Assembly: GCF_006980705.1 (NCBI RefSeq)
Contig: NZ_SBHO01000001.1
Coordinates: 186,001 to 250,000 of the forward strand
DNA: 64,000 nucleotides
From: Tepidiphilus olei
GTDB taxonomy: Bacteria > Pseudomonadota > Gammaproteobacteria > Burkholderiales > Rhodocyclaceae
Reading direction: 5' to 3'
Shown here: piece after piece, positions 16,421 to 25,618 of the stretch
Layout: each line of letters opens with the position of its first letter
Position numbering within the stretch: position 1 is the stretch's first letter
The notes under the pieces: model-generated
What the model saw: the letters and a program-made list of their open reading frames with translations, nothing else
What the model was told of the DNA's origin: nothing
Databases searched by the model: none
Translations under genes and position numbers: made by a program

Positions 16421-17221
16421 TCACCACAACTGCCACCAAGGCTTGTCCGGGCCTTTCTTGCCGCCCTTGAAGTAGGCCGATTGCGGGAAGTTGTGGCGCA
16501 TCACCCGTTCGGCGTCGGCGCGCAGATCTTGGAGGCCGAGTTTGTCGTAGGCCTGCATGAGGATCCACAGTGCGTCTTCTTGTGCGGGGGAGTCGGGGAA
16601 TCGCTCGAGCACCGCCTTGGCCCGGTTGGCGGCGGCGAGATAGGCGCCGCGGCGCAGATAATAGTCGGCCACATGCACTTCGTAGCGCGCCATGGCGTTG
16701 GTGAGATAGACCATGCGCTGGCGCGCGTCGTCGGCATACTTGCTGTCGGGGAAGCGCTCGATGAGCTCACGGAACGTCTCGTAGGATTCACGCATCCCTT
16801 TGGGGTCGCGCTCCGAGAGATCCTGGTTGGAGATCGTCCCGAGCAAGCCGAGGTCTTCGTTGAAGGTCGCCAACCCCTTGAGGTAATACATATAGTCGAC
16901 ATTGGGATGATTCGGGTGCAGCCGGATGAAACGGTCGGCGGCAGCGATCGCTTCCTCGGGTTCGTTCGCCTTGTAGTGGGCGTAGGCCGTCTCGATCTGC
17001 GCCTGCTGGGCGTAGCGCCCGAAGGGATAGCGCGCTTCGAGTTTTTGATAGAGTTCGACGGCCCGTTGATAATTTCCGTCGTTCAGGGCATCCTTGGCTT
17101 CGGAATAGAGTTTTTGCGCGTTCCAGCCGCGGGTCTCGTCCGCTTTTTCGGGGATGAGGCTGCAGCCGGTGAGCGTGAGCGAAAGGGCGAGGAAGAGCGC
17201 GGTGAGCGAACGCAGGATCAT
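16421..17221 (-). CDS. bamD: Outer membrane assembly lipoprotein BamD
   Basis: 266 residues. A signal peptide ends in the lipobox LTLTGC, so it is a lipoprotein anchored in the outer membrane. TPR-like helices follow (KDALNDGNYQRAVELYQKLE, AHYKANEPEEAIAAADRFI). It is an essential partner of BamA in beta-barrel insertion. I took the ATG at 17221; one seven codons upstream is possible. A minus-strand TATAAT sits at 17265-17260, inside the divergent rluD gene, about 40 nt from the start. Confidence 0.93.
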   Translation of the reverse strand: MILRSLTALFLALSLTLTGCSLIPEKADETRGWNAQKLYSEAKDALNDGNYQRAVELYQKLEARYPFGRYAQQAQIETAYAHYKANEPEEAIAAADRFIRLHPNHPNVDYMYYLKGLATFNEDLGLLGTISNQDLSERDPKGMRESYETFRELIERFPDSKYADDARQRMVYLTNAMARYEVHVADYYLRRGAYLAAANRAKAVLERFPDSPAQEDALWILMQAYDKLGLQDLRADAERVMRHNFPQSAYFKGGKKGPDKPWWQLW

Positions 17222-17240
17222 GGCGGATGGCGATCGGGGC

Positions 17241-18209
17241 ATGAGTGACTCGGTGACCGATTATAAGGCGGAATGGGACGACGATGACGTGATCACGGTC
17301 GAGGAAACCGTGCGCTTCGTGCCGGCTGCGCTCGCGGGCGAGCGGCTCGATCGTGTCGCCGCGGCGCTGTGGCCGGAGCATTCGCGCTCGCGTCTGCAGG
17401 CATGGATCGAGGAAGGTTGGCTGAGTATCGACGGAATCCTCGCCGACTCAGTACGCCGCCGGTTGGCCGGGGGCGAACGTCTGGCGTTGAAGCTGCCGCC
17501 GTTCGTGTTCGGGGAGTCGCCGCAGGCGCAAGCGATGCCATTGTCTCTCCTTCATGCCGATGAAGCGATTTTTGTCGTTGACAAGCCCGCGGGCCTGGTG
17601 GTTCATCCCGGGGCGGGAAATCTCGAGGGAACCCTGCTCAACGGACTGCTCGCGCTCGATTCCGGCCTGGCGGCGGTGCCGCGCGCCGGCATCGTGCATC
17701 GGCTCGACAAGGACACGAGCGGCCTCATGGTGGTGGCGCGTACGCTGGAAGCGCAGACCGCCCTGGTGCGCCAGCTGCAGGCGCGCACCGTACACCGCGA
17801 ATACTGGGCGGTGGTGGCGGGGCGTCTCGGGCGATCCGGCACGGTGGACGCGCCGATCGGACGGCATCCGCGCGTGCGTACCCGCATGGCGGTCGTGCCG
17901 CAGGGAAAGCCCGCGGTGACCCATTATCGCCCGCTGGAAGTTTTCGCCGATGCTACGCTCGTCGAGTGCCGGCTGGAGACCGGGCGCACGCACCAGATCC
18001 GCGTGCATCTGGCCCACCTCGGCTTCCCCTTGCTGGGAGACCCCCTCTACGCCCCCCGAGCAGTGGCGGCGCGCTTTTCCCGGCAGGCGCTGCATGCCCG
18101 CTGCCTTTCGCTCATGCATCCCACAAGCGGCGAGCCATGCCGTTGGGAATCGCCCCTACCCGAGGACATGACGCGGCTGCTCGCAACCCTGCGGGGAGAA
18201 AAGCGATGA
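17241..18209 (+). CDS. rluD: Ribosomal large subunit pseudouridine synthase RluD
   Basis: 322 residues. An S4-like RNA-binding domain (GERLDRVAAALWPEHSRS) is followed by the pseudouridine synthase domain with the catalytic motif HRLDKDTSGL (Asp) and GRTHQIRVHLAH. It modifies helix 69 uridines of 23S rRNA and matters for 50S maturation. The start was placed at ATG 17241 to avoid overlap with bamD; an ATG at 17220 is equally open. The stop overlaps the pgeF start (ATGA), a neighbour pairing widespread in proteobacteria. Confidence 0.92.
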   Translation: MSDSVTDYKAEWDDDDVITVEETVRFVPAALAGERLDRVAAALWPEHSRSRLQAWIEEGWLSIDGILADSVRRRLAGGERLALKLPPFVFGESPQAQAMPLSLLHADEAIFVVDKPAGLVVHPGAGNLEGTLLNGLLALDSGLAAVPRAGIVHRLDKDTSGLMVVARTLEAQTALVRQLQARTVHREYWAVVAGRLGRSGTVDAPIGRHPRVRTRMAVVPQGKPAVTHYRPLEVFADATLVECRLETGRTHQIRVHLAHLGFPLLGDPLYAPRAVAARFSRQALHARCLSLMHPTSGEPCRWESPLPEDMTRLLATLRGEKR

Positions 18210-18940
18210 TTCGCCGGATCCATTGGCCGGAAGCGCCGCGCAACGTGGTGCTGCGGCTCACCGACCGCGAAGGCGGAGTGAGCCGTGAGCCGTATGCAGC
18301 GTTCAACCTCGCCACGCACGTGGGCGACGATCCTCTGGCGGTGAGGGAAAACCGCCTGCGCCTCGCCCGCCTCCTGCCTGCCATGCCGCTGTGGCTCGAG
18401 CAGGTGCATGGGGCGCGCGTCTTCGATGCCGACTACGAATCATGGGGCGAAACGCCGCCAAGCGCCGATGCGGCAGTCACCACGAAGCCCGGTGTGCCGC
18501 TTGCCGTACTGGTGGCCGATTGCCTGCCGGTGGCCTTTGCCGCTTGCGACGGCATGCGGGTGGCGGTGGCGCATGCCGGCTGGCGCGGGCTCGCTGGCGG
18601 GGTGCTGGAGGCCGTGGCAAGGTATTTTGCCCGTGGCGGATTCGTGGCCTGGATCGGACCGGGAATCAGCGCGGCGCACTACGAGGTAGGGGAGGAGGTG
18701 CGGCGCACTTTTGTCGACCAGACGCCGTCGCTTGCCCGGTTTTTCGTTCCCGGCCGCGACGGGGCGCACTGGCACGCCGATCTGGCCGGTATCGCCCGGG
18801 CGAAGCTGCTTGCCGCGGGCGCGGCCGCGGTTCGGCTGAGCGGAAGGTGTACTTTTCGTGACGAGACCCTCTATTCCTACCGTCGCGAACGCGGGCGCAC
18901 CGGCCGTTTCGCCCTGTGCCTGTGGCGCACCTCTGCATGA
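18206..18940 (+). CDS. pgeF: Purine nucleoside phosphorylase/laccase-domain protein PgeF (YfiH)
   Basis: 244 residues of the DUF152/YfiH family. VADCLPV, HAGWRGLAGG and GPGISAAHYEVG carry the Cys/His zinc ligands. Family members have been shown to act as purine nucleoside phosphorylases or adenosine deaminases and, in Escherichia coli, to limit mis-incorporation of L-Ser in peptidoglycan. It is translated with rluD through an ATGA overlap, with a GGGGAG ribosome site. Confidence 0.9.
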   Translation: MIRRIHWPEAPRNVVLRLTDREGGVSREPYAAFNLATHVGDDPLAVRENRLRLARLLPAMPLWLEQVHGARVFDADYESWGETPPSADAAVTTKPGVPLAVLVADCLPVAFAACDGMRVAVAHAGWRGLAGGVLEAVARYFARGGFVAWIGPGISAAHYEVGEEVRRTFVDQTPSLARFFVPGRDGAHWHADLAGIARAKLLAAGAAAVRLSGRCTFRDETLYSYRRERGRTGRFALCLWRTSA

Positions 18941-18947
18941 ATGACGC

Positions 18948-18992
18948 TTGCTGCGGTGCATTATTGCCGCCTTGCACCTTTCGTGCCACAAT
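18948..18992 (+). promoter_or_regulatory. Putative phaC promoter with TGC/GCA-rich upstream box
   Basis: TTGCCG (18964-18969) and CACAAT (18987-18992) are separated by 17 bp, 21 nt before the phaC ATG. Immediately upstream at 18948-18960 lies TTGCTGCGGTGCA, which shares TGCTGCGGT with the inverted repeat before phaR. It may be a PhaR-like site. Confidence 0.4.
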
Positions 18993-19013
18993 GAATTCAA
19001 GCGAGGAGAAAAT

Positions 19014-20717
19014 ATGACGTCTTCCCCCAATCCCCCTGGTGCCCCGCTTCCTCCGGGCCACCCCCTGCAATGGTGGCAGCAATCTTGGCAGCTCATGGCG
19101 CGTGACCCGGACAAGTTGCGGCAGTGGCAGCAGCAGTGGCTCGCCCAGCATGCCCAGCTGTGGGATCGGCTGCTGCACCGCCAGCCGGGCGAAGCCGCCG
19201 AGCCGGTGGTGCCCCAGGTGCGCAGCGACAAGCGTTTTTCCTCGCCCGCATGGCAGGAGAGCCCCATTTTCGACTATCTGCGCCAGGCCTACTGGATCAA
19301 CGCGCAGATGCTCACCCGCTGGGTGGAAGAGAGCGACTTCCCCGACGGCAAGACGAAGGCGCGGGCGCGTTTCCTCGTGCGCCAGATCGTCGATGCGCTG
19401 GCACCGTCGAACTTCGCCGCCACCAATCCGGAATTCATCCGCCAGGCACTCGAAACGCAGGGCGAGAGCATTCGCCGCGGCATCGCCAATCTGCTCGAAG
19501 ACCTGCACAAGGGTCGCATCTCGATGACCGACGATAAGGCCTTCGAAGTCGGGCGCAACCTCGCGGTCACGCCGGGTGTGGTGATCGCCGAAAACCCCCT
19601 CATGCAGCTCATCCAATACGCGCCCCTCACGGAGAAAGTGGGCGAGCGCCCGCTCCTCATCGTTCCGCCCAACATCAACAAGTTCTACATCCTCGACCTT
19701 CAGCCGGAAAATTCCCTCGTGCGTTTTGCCCTGGAGCAGGGGCACACGGTGTTCATGATTTCGTGGAAGAATCCGGGCATCACCGAGGCGCACTACGGCT
19801 GGGACGATTACCTCGAACTGGGGCCGCTGCGGGCGTTACAGATCGTGCGCGAAGTCACCGGCGTGTCCGATCCCAATGCGCTGGGGTTTTGCGTCGGCGG
19901 TACGATGCTTTCTTGTGCGCTGGCGGTGGCGCGTGCCCGCGGCGAGACGCCCGTGCGCAGCCTCACGCTCATGACGACCCTGCTCGATTTCGCCGAGAGC
20001 GGCGAGCTGGGCTGCCTGGTGGACGAGGCGAGCGTCACTGCGCGCGAAGCGGCGATCGGCAAAGGCGGGTTGATGCTGGGCTCGGAACTGGCCAATACCT
20101 TCTCGGCGCTGCGCGCCAACGACCTCGTCTGGAATTACGTGGTCAACAACTATCTCAAGGGTGAGGCGCCCAAACCCTTCGATCTGCTCTACTGGAACAG
20201 CGACAGCACCAACCTGCCCGGGCCGTTCGTCACCTACTACCTGCGCAACATGTATCTCGAGAACAATCTGCGCGTGCCCAACAAATTGACGATGCTCGGC
20301 CAGCCGGTGAGCCTCACCCGCCTCGACATGCCGGCCTACGTGATGGCGGCGCGCGAGGACCACATCGTGCCCTGGCGCGGCGCCTATCTCTCGCAACACT
20401 TGCTTGGCGGTCCGCGCCGATTCGTGCTGGGGGCGAGCGGGCACATCGCCGGTGCCATCAACCCGGCAAGCAAGAATCGCCGCAGCTACTGGATCAACGA
20501 AGCCCTGCCCGAGGAGCCCGAAGCGTGGTTGTCCGCGGCGCAGGAACAACCCGGCAGCTGGTGGTGGGACTGGGCGCGCTGGCTGGAGGCCCACAAGGGC
20601 AAGCTCGTGCCGGCACGCACCACCTTGGGCAACGATCAGTACCGCCTGATCGAGCCGGCCCCGGGCCGCTACGTGAAAGAGCCCGCGTTGCCGCTCGTGC
20701 GCGAACCCGTTGTGTAA
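19014..20717 (+). CDS. phaC: Class I poly(3-hydroxyalkanoate) synthase
   Basis: 567 residues. It polymerises (R)-3-hydroxyacyl-CoA (short chain, usually 3-hydroxybutyryl-CoA) at the granule surface. The lipase-like box GFCVGG holds the nucleophile Cys293, with Asp in AREDHIVPW and His in GASGHIAGAI completing the triad. Length and motifs fit class I. The ATG at 19014 follows GCGAGGAGA; an earlier in-frame TTG was rejected. phaB follows after a hairpin. Confidence 0.97.
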   Translation: MTSSPNPPGAPLPPGHPLQWWQQSWQLMARDPDKLRQWQQQWLAQHAQLWDRLLHRQPGEAAEPVVPQVRSDKRFSSPAWQESPIFDYLRQAYWINAQMLTRWVEESDFPDGKTKARARFLVRQIVDALAPSNFAATNPEFIRQALETQGESIRRGIANLLEDLHKGRISMTDDKAFEVGRNLAVTPGVVIAENPLMQLIQYAPLTEKVGERPLLIVPPNINKFYILDLQPENSLVRFALEQGHTVFMISWKNPGITEAHYGWDDYLELGPLRALQIVREVTGVSDPNALGFCVGGTMLSCALAVARARGETPVRSLTLMTTLLDFAESGELGCLVDEASVTAREAAIGKGGLMLGSELANTFSALRANDLVWNYVVNNYLKGEAPKPFDLLYWNSDSTNLPGPFVTYYLRNMYLENNLRVPNKLTMLGQPVSLTRLDMPAYVMAAREDHIVPWRGAYLSQHLLGGPRRFVLGASGHIAGAINPASKNRRSYWINEALPEEPEAWLSAAQEQPGSWWWDWARWLEAHKGKLVPARTTLGNDQYRLIEPAPGRYVKEPALPLVREPVV

Positions 20718-20720
20718 CTT

Positions 20721-20737
20721 CGCCGCCTCAGGCGGCG
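20721..20737 (+). other. Hairpin between phaC and phaB
   Basis: CGCCGCC and GGCGGCG form a perfect 7-bp stem with a TCA loop starting 3 nt after the phaC stop. There is no U tract, so it is more likely an mRNA stability or partial-attenuation element that sets the phaB:phaC ratio than a full terminator. Confidence 0.5.
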
Positions 20738-20761
20738 TCATCGAAGAAGAGGAGAAGGGAA

Positions 20762-21505
20762 ATGACGACGAGAATTGCATTGGTCACAGGAGGCATGGGT
20801 GGACTCGGCGAGGCGATCTGCATCAAGCTCGCGCAGCTGGGGTATCGCGTCGTCACCACGCATTCGCTCAACAACAAGAACGCGCCGCAGTGGCTCGCCG
20901 ACATGAAGGCCAAAGGGTTCGACTTCGCCGCCTATCCGGCGGACGTCGCCGACTTCGACTCCTGCAAGGCGTGCGTCGAGAAAATCGTGCAGGAAGTCGG
21001 CCCGGTGGACGTGCTCGTCAATAACGCCGGCATCACCCGCGACATGACTTTGCGCAAGATGACCAAGGCCGACTGGGACGCGGTGCTGCGCACCAACCTC
21101 GACAGCGTCTTCAACATGACCAAGCAGGTCATCGACGGCATGGTCGAGCGCAAGTGGGGGCGCATCATCAACATCTCTTCGGTCAACGGTCAGAAAGGCG
21201 CCTTCGGCCAGACCAACTATGCCGCGGCCAAGGCCGGGATGCATGGTTTCACCAAGTCGCTGGCGCTGGAAGTGGCGCGCTACGGCGTTACCGTCAATAC
21301 CGTCTCGCCGGGCTACATCGGCACCAGGATGGTGCTCGCCATTCCACAAGAGATCTTGGATTCCAAGATCCTGCCGCAGATCCCCATGGGGCGCCTGGGC
21401 AAGCCCGAGGAAATCGCCGGACTGGTCGCCTACATCGCCTCCGACGAGGCCGCCTACATGACAGGAGCAAACATCGCCATCAACGGTGGCCAGCACATGT
21501 ATTGA
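20762..21505 (+). CDS. phaB: Acetoacetyl-CoA reductase
   Basis: 247-residue short-chain dehydrogenase that makes (R)-3-hydroxybutyryl-CoA with NADPH for PHA synthesis. The cofactor motif is TGGMGGLG; the catalytic Ser, Tyr and Lys lie in ISSVNGQKGAFGQTNYAAAK; and TVSPGYIGTRMV is typical of PhaB. The ATG at 20762 follows AGAGGAGAAGG. It lies directly after phaC, and no ketothiolase gene (phaA) is in the window. Confidence 0.96.
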   Translation: MTTRIALVTGGMGGLGEAICIKLAQLGYRVVTTHSLNNKNAPQWLADMKAKGFDFAAYPADVADFDSCKACVEKIVQEVGPVDVLVNNAGITRDMTLRKMTKADWDAVLRTNLDSVFNMTKQVIDGMVERKWGRIINISSVNGQKGAFGQTNYAAAKAGMHGFTKSLALEVARYGVTVNTVSPGYIGTRMVLAIPQEILDSKILPQIPMGRLGKPEEIAGLVAYIASDEAAYMTGANIAINGGQHMY

Positions 21506-21625
21506 ACGTTGGCGCCTTGCGCATCGGCGAAAGGGCGCCCTGCCCATCGGGGCTGCCGAAGCGATACCTGGCGGTGTCGGGCGGTAGCCCCGGTCGTTTT
21601 GCGGCGGTATGGAACCTTTGCCTGC

Positions 21626-21645
21626 TGCTGCGGTATAATGCAGCA
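21626..21645. promoter_or_regulatory. Inverted repeat over the phaR -10 box, probable PhaR autoregulation site
   Basis: TGCTGC-GGTATAAT-GCAGCA is a perfect 6-bp inverted repeat whose spacer contains a consensus TATAAT (21634-21639), 35 nt before the phaR ATG. PhaR proteins of PHA producers bind TGC/GCA-type palindromes and repress their own genes, so self-repression is a reasonable inference. No clear -35 box is seen. Confidence 0.6.
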
Positions 21646-21674
21646 TTACCGCCTCCTTGTGGGACAGATCGGCA

Positions 21675-22274
21675 ATGACCGATGCGCAACAGATTCGCCT
21701 GATCAAGAAATATCCCAACCGCCGTCTGTACGATACCGCCAGCAGTACTTACATCACGATCGGTGACGTGAAGAATCTCGTGCTCTCGCACGAGCCTTTT
21801 CGTATCGTCGATGCCAAGACGGGGGAAGATCTCACGCGCAGCGTGCTGCTGCAGATCATCCTCGAGGAAGAGGCCTGCGGTCAACCTCTCTTTTCTTCGG
21901 AGATGCTCGCGCAGATCATCCGTTTCTACGGACAGGCATCGCAAAACCTGATGGGGCGCTACCTGGAAAACAGCATCGCCGCCTTCGTCGAGATGCAGAA
22001 CAAGTTCCAGGAGCAGCTGCGCTCGCTCTATGGGGACAACGCCCCGCTCGGTACCGACTGGATGGCCCAGTTCCTTTCGCTGCAGGCGCCGGCGCTACAA
22101 TCGATGATGAACGCCTATCTCGAGCAATCGCGCCAGCTGCTCACCCAGATGCAGAAGCAGGCGGAGAGCCAGACGCGCGGGCTCTTCGGCGCCATGTTCT
22201 CCGGCCTGCGGCCGCAGGCGGACGAATCCGCCCAAGGCGGCACGACCTCACCGACCAAGCCCGATGAAACTTGA
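21675..22274 (+). CDS. phaR: Polyhydroxyalkanoate synthesis repressor PhaR
   Basis: 199 residues. The N-terminal PHB-accumulation regulator domain reads [19 protein letters not shown], followed by [17 protein letters not shown], and the C-terminal half is Gln-rich and amphipathic. PhaR binds PHA granules and, when none are free to bind it, represses phasin genes and itself. I took the ATG giving [10 protein letters not shown]; a start six codons upstream is not needed. The stop lies 11 nt inside rimO. Confidence 0.95.
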   Translation: MTDAQQIRLIKKYPNRRLYDTASSTYITIGDVKNLVLSHEPFRIVDAKTGEDLTRSVLLQIILEEEACGQPLFSSEMLAQIIRFYGQASQNLMGRYLENSIAAFVEMQNKFQEQLRSLYGDNAPLGTDWMAQFLSLQAPALQSMMNAYLEQSRQLLTQMQKQAESQTRGLFGAMFSGLRPQADESAQGGTTSPTKPDET

Positions 22275-23592
22275 GTTTGCTGCGCCCCGCGTGGGCATGG
22301 TAAGCCTGGGCTGCCCCAAGGCCACCGTCGACTCCGAACGCATCCTCACGCGCCTGCGGGCCGAGGGCTATGCGCTCAGCCCCGACTACGAAGGGGCGGA
22401 TCTGGTCATCGTCAATACCTGCGGCTTCATCGACGCAGCCGTCGAAGAATCGCTGCAGGCGATCGGCGAGGCGCTGGCGGAGAATGGCAAGGTCATCGTC
22501 ACTGGCTGCCTGGGCGCCCGGCCGCAGCGCATCCTCGAAGAATTCCCCCAGGTGCTGGCGATCACCGGTCCGCATGCGGAGGCCGAGGTGCTCGATCTGG
22601 TGCACCGCCATCTGCCCAAGCCGCACGACCCCTTCACCGACCTCGTCCCCCCGCAGGGACTGCGGCTCACGCCGCCGCACTACGCCTACCTGAAGATCTC
22701 CGAGGGCTGCAACCACCGCTGCACCTTCTGCATCATCCCGTCGTTGCGCGGCGATCTCGTCAGCCGCCCCATCCACGAGATCATGGCCGAGGCCGAGGCG
22801 CTGGTCGCATCCGGCGTCAAGGAGATCCTGGTCGTGTCGCAGGACACCGCCGCCTACGGGGTGGACCTCAAGTACCGCACGGGCTTCGTCGACGGTCGGC
22901 CGGTACGCCAGCGTCTCACCGAGCTCGCCCGTCTGCTGGGGGAACTCGGCGTATGGATCCGGCTGCACTACGTCTACCCCTATCCGAGCGTGGACGAGCT
23001 CATCCCGCTCATGGCCGAGGGCAAGATCCTGCCCTACCTCGACGTCCCGTTCCAGCATGCAAGCCCCCGCATCCTCAAGGCGATGCAGCGGCCGGCGGCC
23101 ACCGAACAGGTGCTCGAGCGCATCCGGCGCTGGCGCGAGATCTGCCCCGACTTGACGATCCGCTCGACCTTCATCACCGGCTTCCCTGGTGAGACCGAGG
23201 AGGATTTCGACTTGCTGTTGCAGTTCCTCGAAGAGGCGCAGCTCGACCGGGTCGGCGCCTTCGCCTATTCCCCCGTCGAGGGCGCGGCGGCCAATGCGCT
23301 TCCCGGTGCCGTGCCCGAGGAGGTGCGCGAGGAACGGCGCGTGCGCCTGCTGCAGTGGCAGGAGGACATCTCCACCCAGCGGCTGGAGCGTTGGATCGGG
23401 CGCCGGATCACGGTGCTGGTGGAAGAGGTCGACGAAGAGGGGGCGCTTGCGCGCTCCAGCGCCGATGCGCCCGAGATCGATGGCCTCGTCATCATCCCCA
23501 ACGGCGAGGACTTGCAGCCGGGCGAATTCGCCGAAGTCCTCGTCACCGACTGCGACGTGCACGACCTCTACGCGGAAGTGCCGTCGCGCTGA
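22264..23592 (+). CDS. rimO: Ribosomal protein S12 methylthiotransferase RimO
   Basis: 442 residues. The N-terminal UPF0004 domain has its own cluster cysteines ([26 protein letters not shown]), the radical SAM domain has C149-x3-C153-x2-C156, and a C-terminal TRAM domain follows. It methylthiolates an aspartate of S12 using two [4Fe-4S] clusters and SAM. It overlaps the end of phaR by 11 nt, so the two are likely co-transcribed although functionally unrelated. Confidence 0.96.
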   Translation: MKLEFAAPRVGMVSLGCPKATVDSERILTRLRAEGYALSPDYEGADLVIVNTCGFIDAAVEESLQAIGEALAENGKVIVTGCLGARPQRILEEFPQVLAITGPHAEAEVLDLVHRHLPKPHDPFTDLVPPQGLRLTPPHYAYLKISEGCNHRCTFCIIPSLRGDLVSRPIHEIMAEAEALVASGVKEILVVSQDTAAYGVDLKYRTGFVDGRPVRQRLTELARLLGELGVWIRLHYVYPYPSVDELIPLMAEGKILPYLDVPFQHASPRILKAMQRPAATEQVLERIRRWREICPDLTIRSTFITGFPGETEEDFDLLLQFLEEAQLDRVGAFAYSPVEGAAANALPGAVPEEVREERRVRLLQWQEDISTQRLERWIGRRITVLVEEVDEEGALARSSADAPEIDGLVIIPNGEDLQPGEFAEVLVTDCDVHDLYAEVPSR

Positions 23593-23602
23593 ATCATTCC
23601 GT

Positions 23603-23674
23603 CTCCCCGTAGTTCAATGGATAGAACGAGCGCCTCCTAAGCGCTAGATCCAGGTTCGATTCCTGGCGGGGGGA
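23603..23674 (+). tRNA. tRNA-Arg (anticodon CCU)
   Basis: A full cloverleaf can be folded by eye: acceptor CTCCCCG/CGGGGGG with one T-G pair, D-arm GTTC/GAAC, anticodon stem AGCGC/GCGCT with loop CTCCTAA (CCT at 23636-23638), a four-base variable loop, and T-arm CCAGG-TTCGATT-CCTGG. CCA is not encoded. Two further outer pairs could lengthen the acceptor helix in the precursor. It lies 10 nt after rimO; the next gene, uup, is chromosomal, and there is no sign of integrated DNA. Confidence 0.95.
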
Positions 23675-23694
23675 CTCCTTTTCAAGGTCTTGCC

Positions 23695-25614
23695 ATGCCA
23701 GTGCTCCGTCTCGACGACGCCCACCTTGCCTTTGGTCACGTTCCTCTGCTCGACGCCGCGTCCTTTCAGCTCGACGAGGGTGAGCGGGTGGTGCTGATCG
23801 GGCGCAACGGTGCGGGCAAATCCAGCCTGCTGCGCGTGCTCGCGGGCGAGCAGCCGCTCGACGACGGGCTCGTGTGGCGCCAGCCGGGCCTGCGTCTGGC
23901 CTACGTGCCGCAGGAAGCGGACTTCCCGCCGCAGGCCACGGTGGCCGAGGTGCTCACCGAGGGGCTGGGCGAGGCGGCCGGGCTGCTGCGTCGTTTCCAG
24001 GAGCTGTCGCGCCTGGTGGCGACTTCGCCCGAGCCGGCGCTCCTTGCCGAGCTCGACGCCGTCCAGCAGGCGCTGGAGCGGGAGGGCGGCTGGCAGTGGC
24101 AGCACCGCATCGACGCCGCGCTCGCGGCGCTGGGGCTGGAGGCCGAGGCGCGCATCGCGGCGCTCTCGGGCGGCGGGGTGAAACGCGTGGCGCTCGCCCG
24201 CGCCCTGGTGGCCGAGCCGGAAGTGCTGTTGCTCGACGAGCCGACCAACCACCTCGACATCGCCGCGATCGAGCGGCTGGAGCAGATGCTGCTCACCTTT
24301 CGCGGCAGTGTCGTGCTGGTGACGCACGACCGGGCTCTGGTCGATCGGGTCGCCACCCGCATCGTCGAACTCGATCGGGGGCGGCTGGCGAGCTTCCCCG
24401 GGTCGTTCGCCGAGTACGAACGACGCAAGGCCGAGCAACTCGCGGCCGAGGCTCAGGCACAGGCGCGTTTCGACAAGTTCCACGCCCAGGAAGAGGCCTG
24501 GATTCGCAAAGGTGTGGAGGCGCGGCGTACGCGCAACGAGGGTAGGGTGCGGCGGCTGGAGCGCCTGCGCGAAGAACGCGAGGCGCGCCGCGAGCGGCTG
24601 GGGCGGGTGCGTCTGCAGCTCGATGCGGGGGAGCAGAGCGGACGCCTGGTGGCCGAACTCGTGGGGGTGACGAAATCCTGGGGCGAGAAGACGGTGGTGC
24701 GCGATTTTTCCACCACCATCCTGCGGGGCGATCGCATCGGCCTCATCGGTCCCAACGGCGCGGGCAAGACGACTTTGCTCAAACTCATCTTGGGCGAGAT
24801 CGAACCCGACGCGGGGCTAGTGCGTCACGGCACACGCCGCAACGTCGCCTATTTCGATCAGATGCGCGCCCAGCTCGACCCCGAGGCGCGGCTGATCGAC
24901 GTCGTCAGCCCCGGTTCGGATACGGTGGAGATCGCCGGGCAGCGGCGTCACGTCGTCGGTTACCTCGAAGATTTTCTCTTCTCGCCGCAGCGGGCGCGCT
25001 CGCCGGTGAAGACGCTCTCGGGCGGGGAGCGCAACCGGCTGTTGCTCGCGCGCCTCTTCGCCCAGCCGGCCAACCTGCTGGTGCTCGACGAACCGACCAA
25101 CGACCTCGATCTCGACACGCTGGAGCTCTTGGAGGAGCGCCTGCTCGCTTATCCGGGGACCTTGCTGCTGGTGAGCCACGACCGGCGCTTTCTCGACAAC
25201 GTGGTCACGCAGGTGATCGCCTCGACCGGCGACGGGCGCTGGGAAGAGTGCGTCGGCGGCTACAGCGACTGGCTGCGGCAGCGAGGCGAGACCGCGTTGG
25301 CGCCGGCAGACACGGGTCCGACCAAGGCGCCCGTCAAAACCAAGATCGCCGCCGCGGAGGAACCCCGGTCTTCCAGGCCGCGGCGGCTGTCGTATCGCGA
25401 ACGCCAGGAGCTGGAGGCGCTGCCGCAAAGGATCGAAGCCTTGGAAGCGGAGCAGGCGACGCTCGCCGAGGCGCTTGCCGATCCGAGTCTCTACAGCGAG
25501 CGGGCGCAGGAAGTGGCCGGTTTGAAGGCGCGGCTCGAGGCGGTGGAAGCCGAGATCGAAGCACTGCTCGAACGCTGGTCGGAACTGGAGACCCTCGCCG
25601 CGGGCGAGGGGTGA
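23695..25614 (+). CDS. uup: ABC-F ATPase Uup
   Basis: 639 residues with two ABC ATPase domains (Walker A GRNGAGKSS and GPNGAGKTT, signatures LSGGGVKRVALAR and LSGGERNRLLLAR, Walker B LLLDEPTNHLD and LVLDEPTNDLD), a charged linker, and a C-terminal coiled coil (about residues 560-630). No membrane segment, so it is a soluble ABC-F protein. Uup has been linked to ribosome rescue/assembly and to precise transposon excision. Its stop lies 4 nt from the convergent HDOD gene. Confidence 0.92.
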   Translation: MPVLRLDDAHLAFGHVPLLDAASFQLDEGERVVLIGRNGAGKSSLLRVLAGEQPLDDGLVWRQPGLRLAYVPQEADFPPQATVAEVLTEGLGEAAGLLRRFQELSRLVATSPEPALLAELDAVQQALEREGGWQWQHRIDAALAALGLEAEARIAALSGGGVKRVALARALVAEPEVLLLDEPTNHLDIAAIERLEQMLLTFRGSVVLVTHDRALVDRVATRIVELDRGRLASFPGSFAEYERRKAEQLAAEAQAQARFDKFHAQEEAWIRKGVEARRTRNEGRVRRLERLREEREARRERLGRVRLQLDAGEQSGRLVAELVGVTKSWGEKTVVRDFSTTILRGDRIGLIGPNGAGKTTLLKLILGEIEPDAGLVRHGTRRNVAYFDQMRAQLDPEARLIDVVSPGSDTVEIAGQRRHVVGYLEDFLFSPQRARSPVKTLSGGERNRLLLARLFAQPANLLVLDEPTNDLDLDTLELLEERLLAYPGTLLLVSHDRRFLDNVVTQVIASTGDGRWEECVGGYSDWLRQRGETALAPADTGPTKAPVKTKIAAAEEPRSSRPRRLSYRERQELEALPQRIEALEAEQATLAEALADPSLYSERAQEVAGLKARLEAVEAEIEALLERWSELETLAAGEG

Positions 25615-25618
25615 GCGT

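Noticed and set aside
22141-23562. 473-codon open frame on the minus strand
   Set aside because: Antisense shadow of rimO with no start context or domain.
23603-23674. tRNA-Arg(CCU) as an integration site
   Set aside because: No integrase, no duplicated 3' end downstream, and uup follows 20 nt later.
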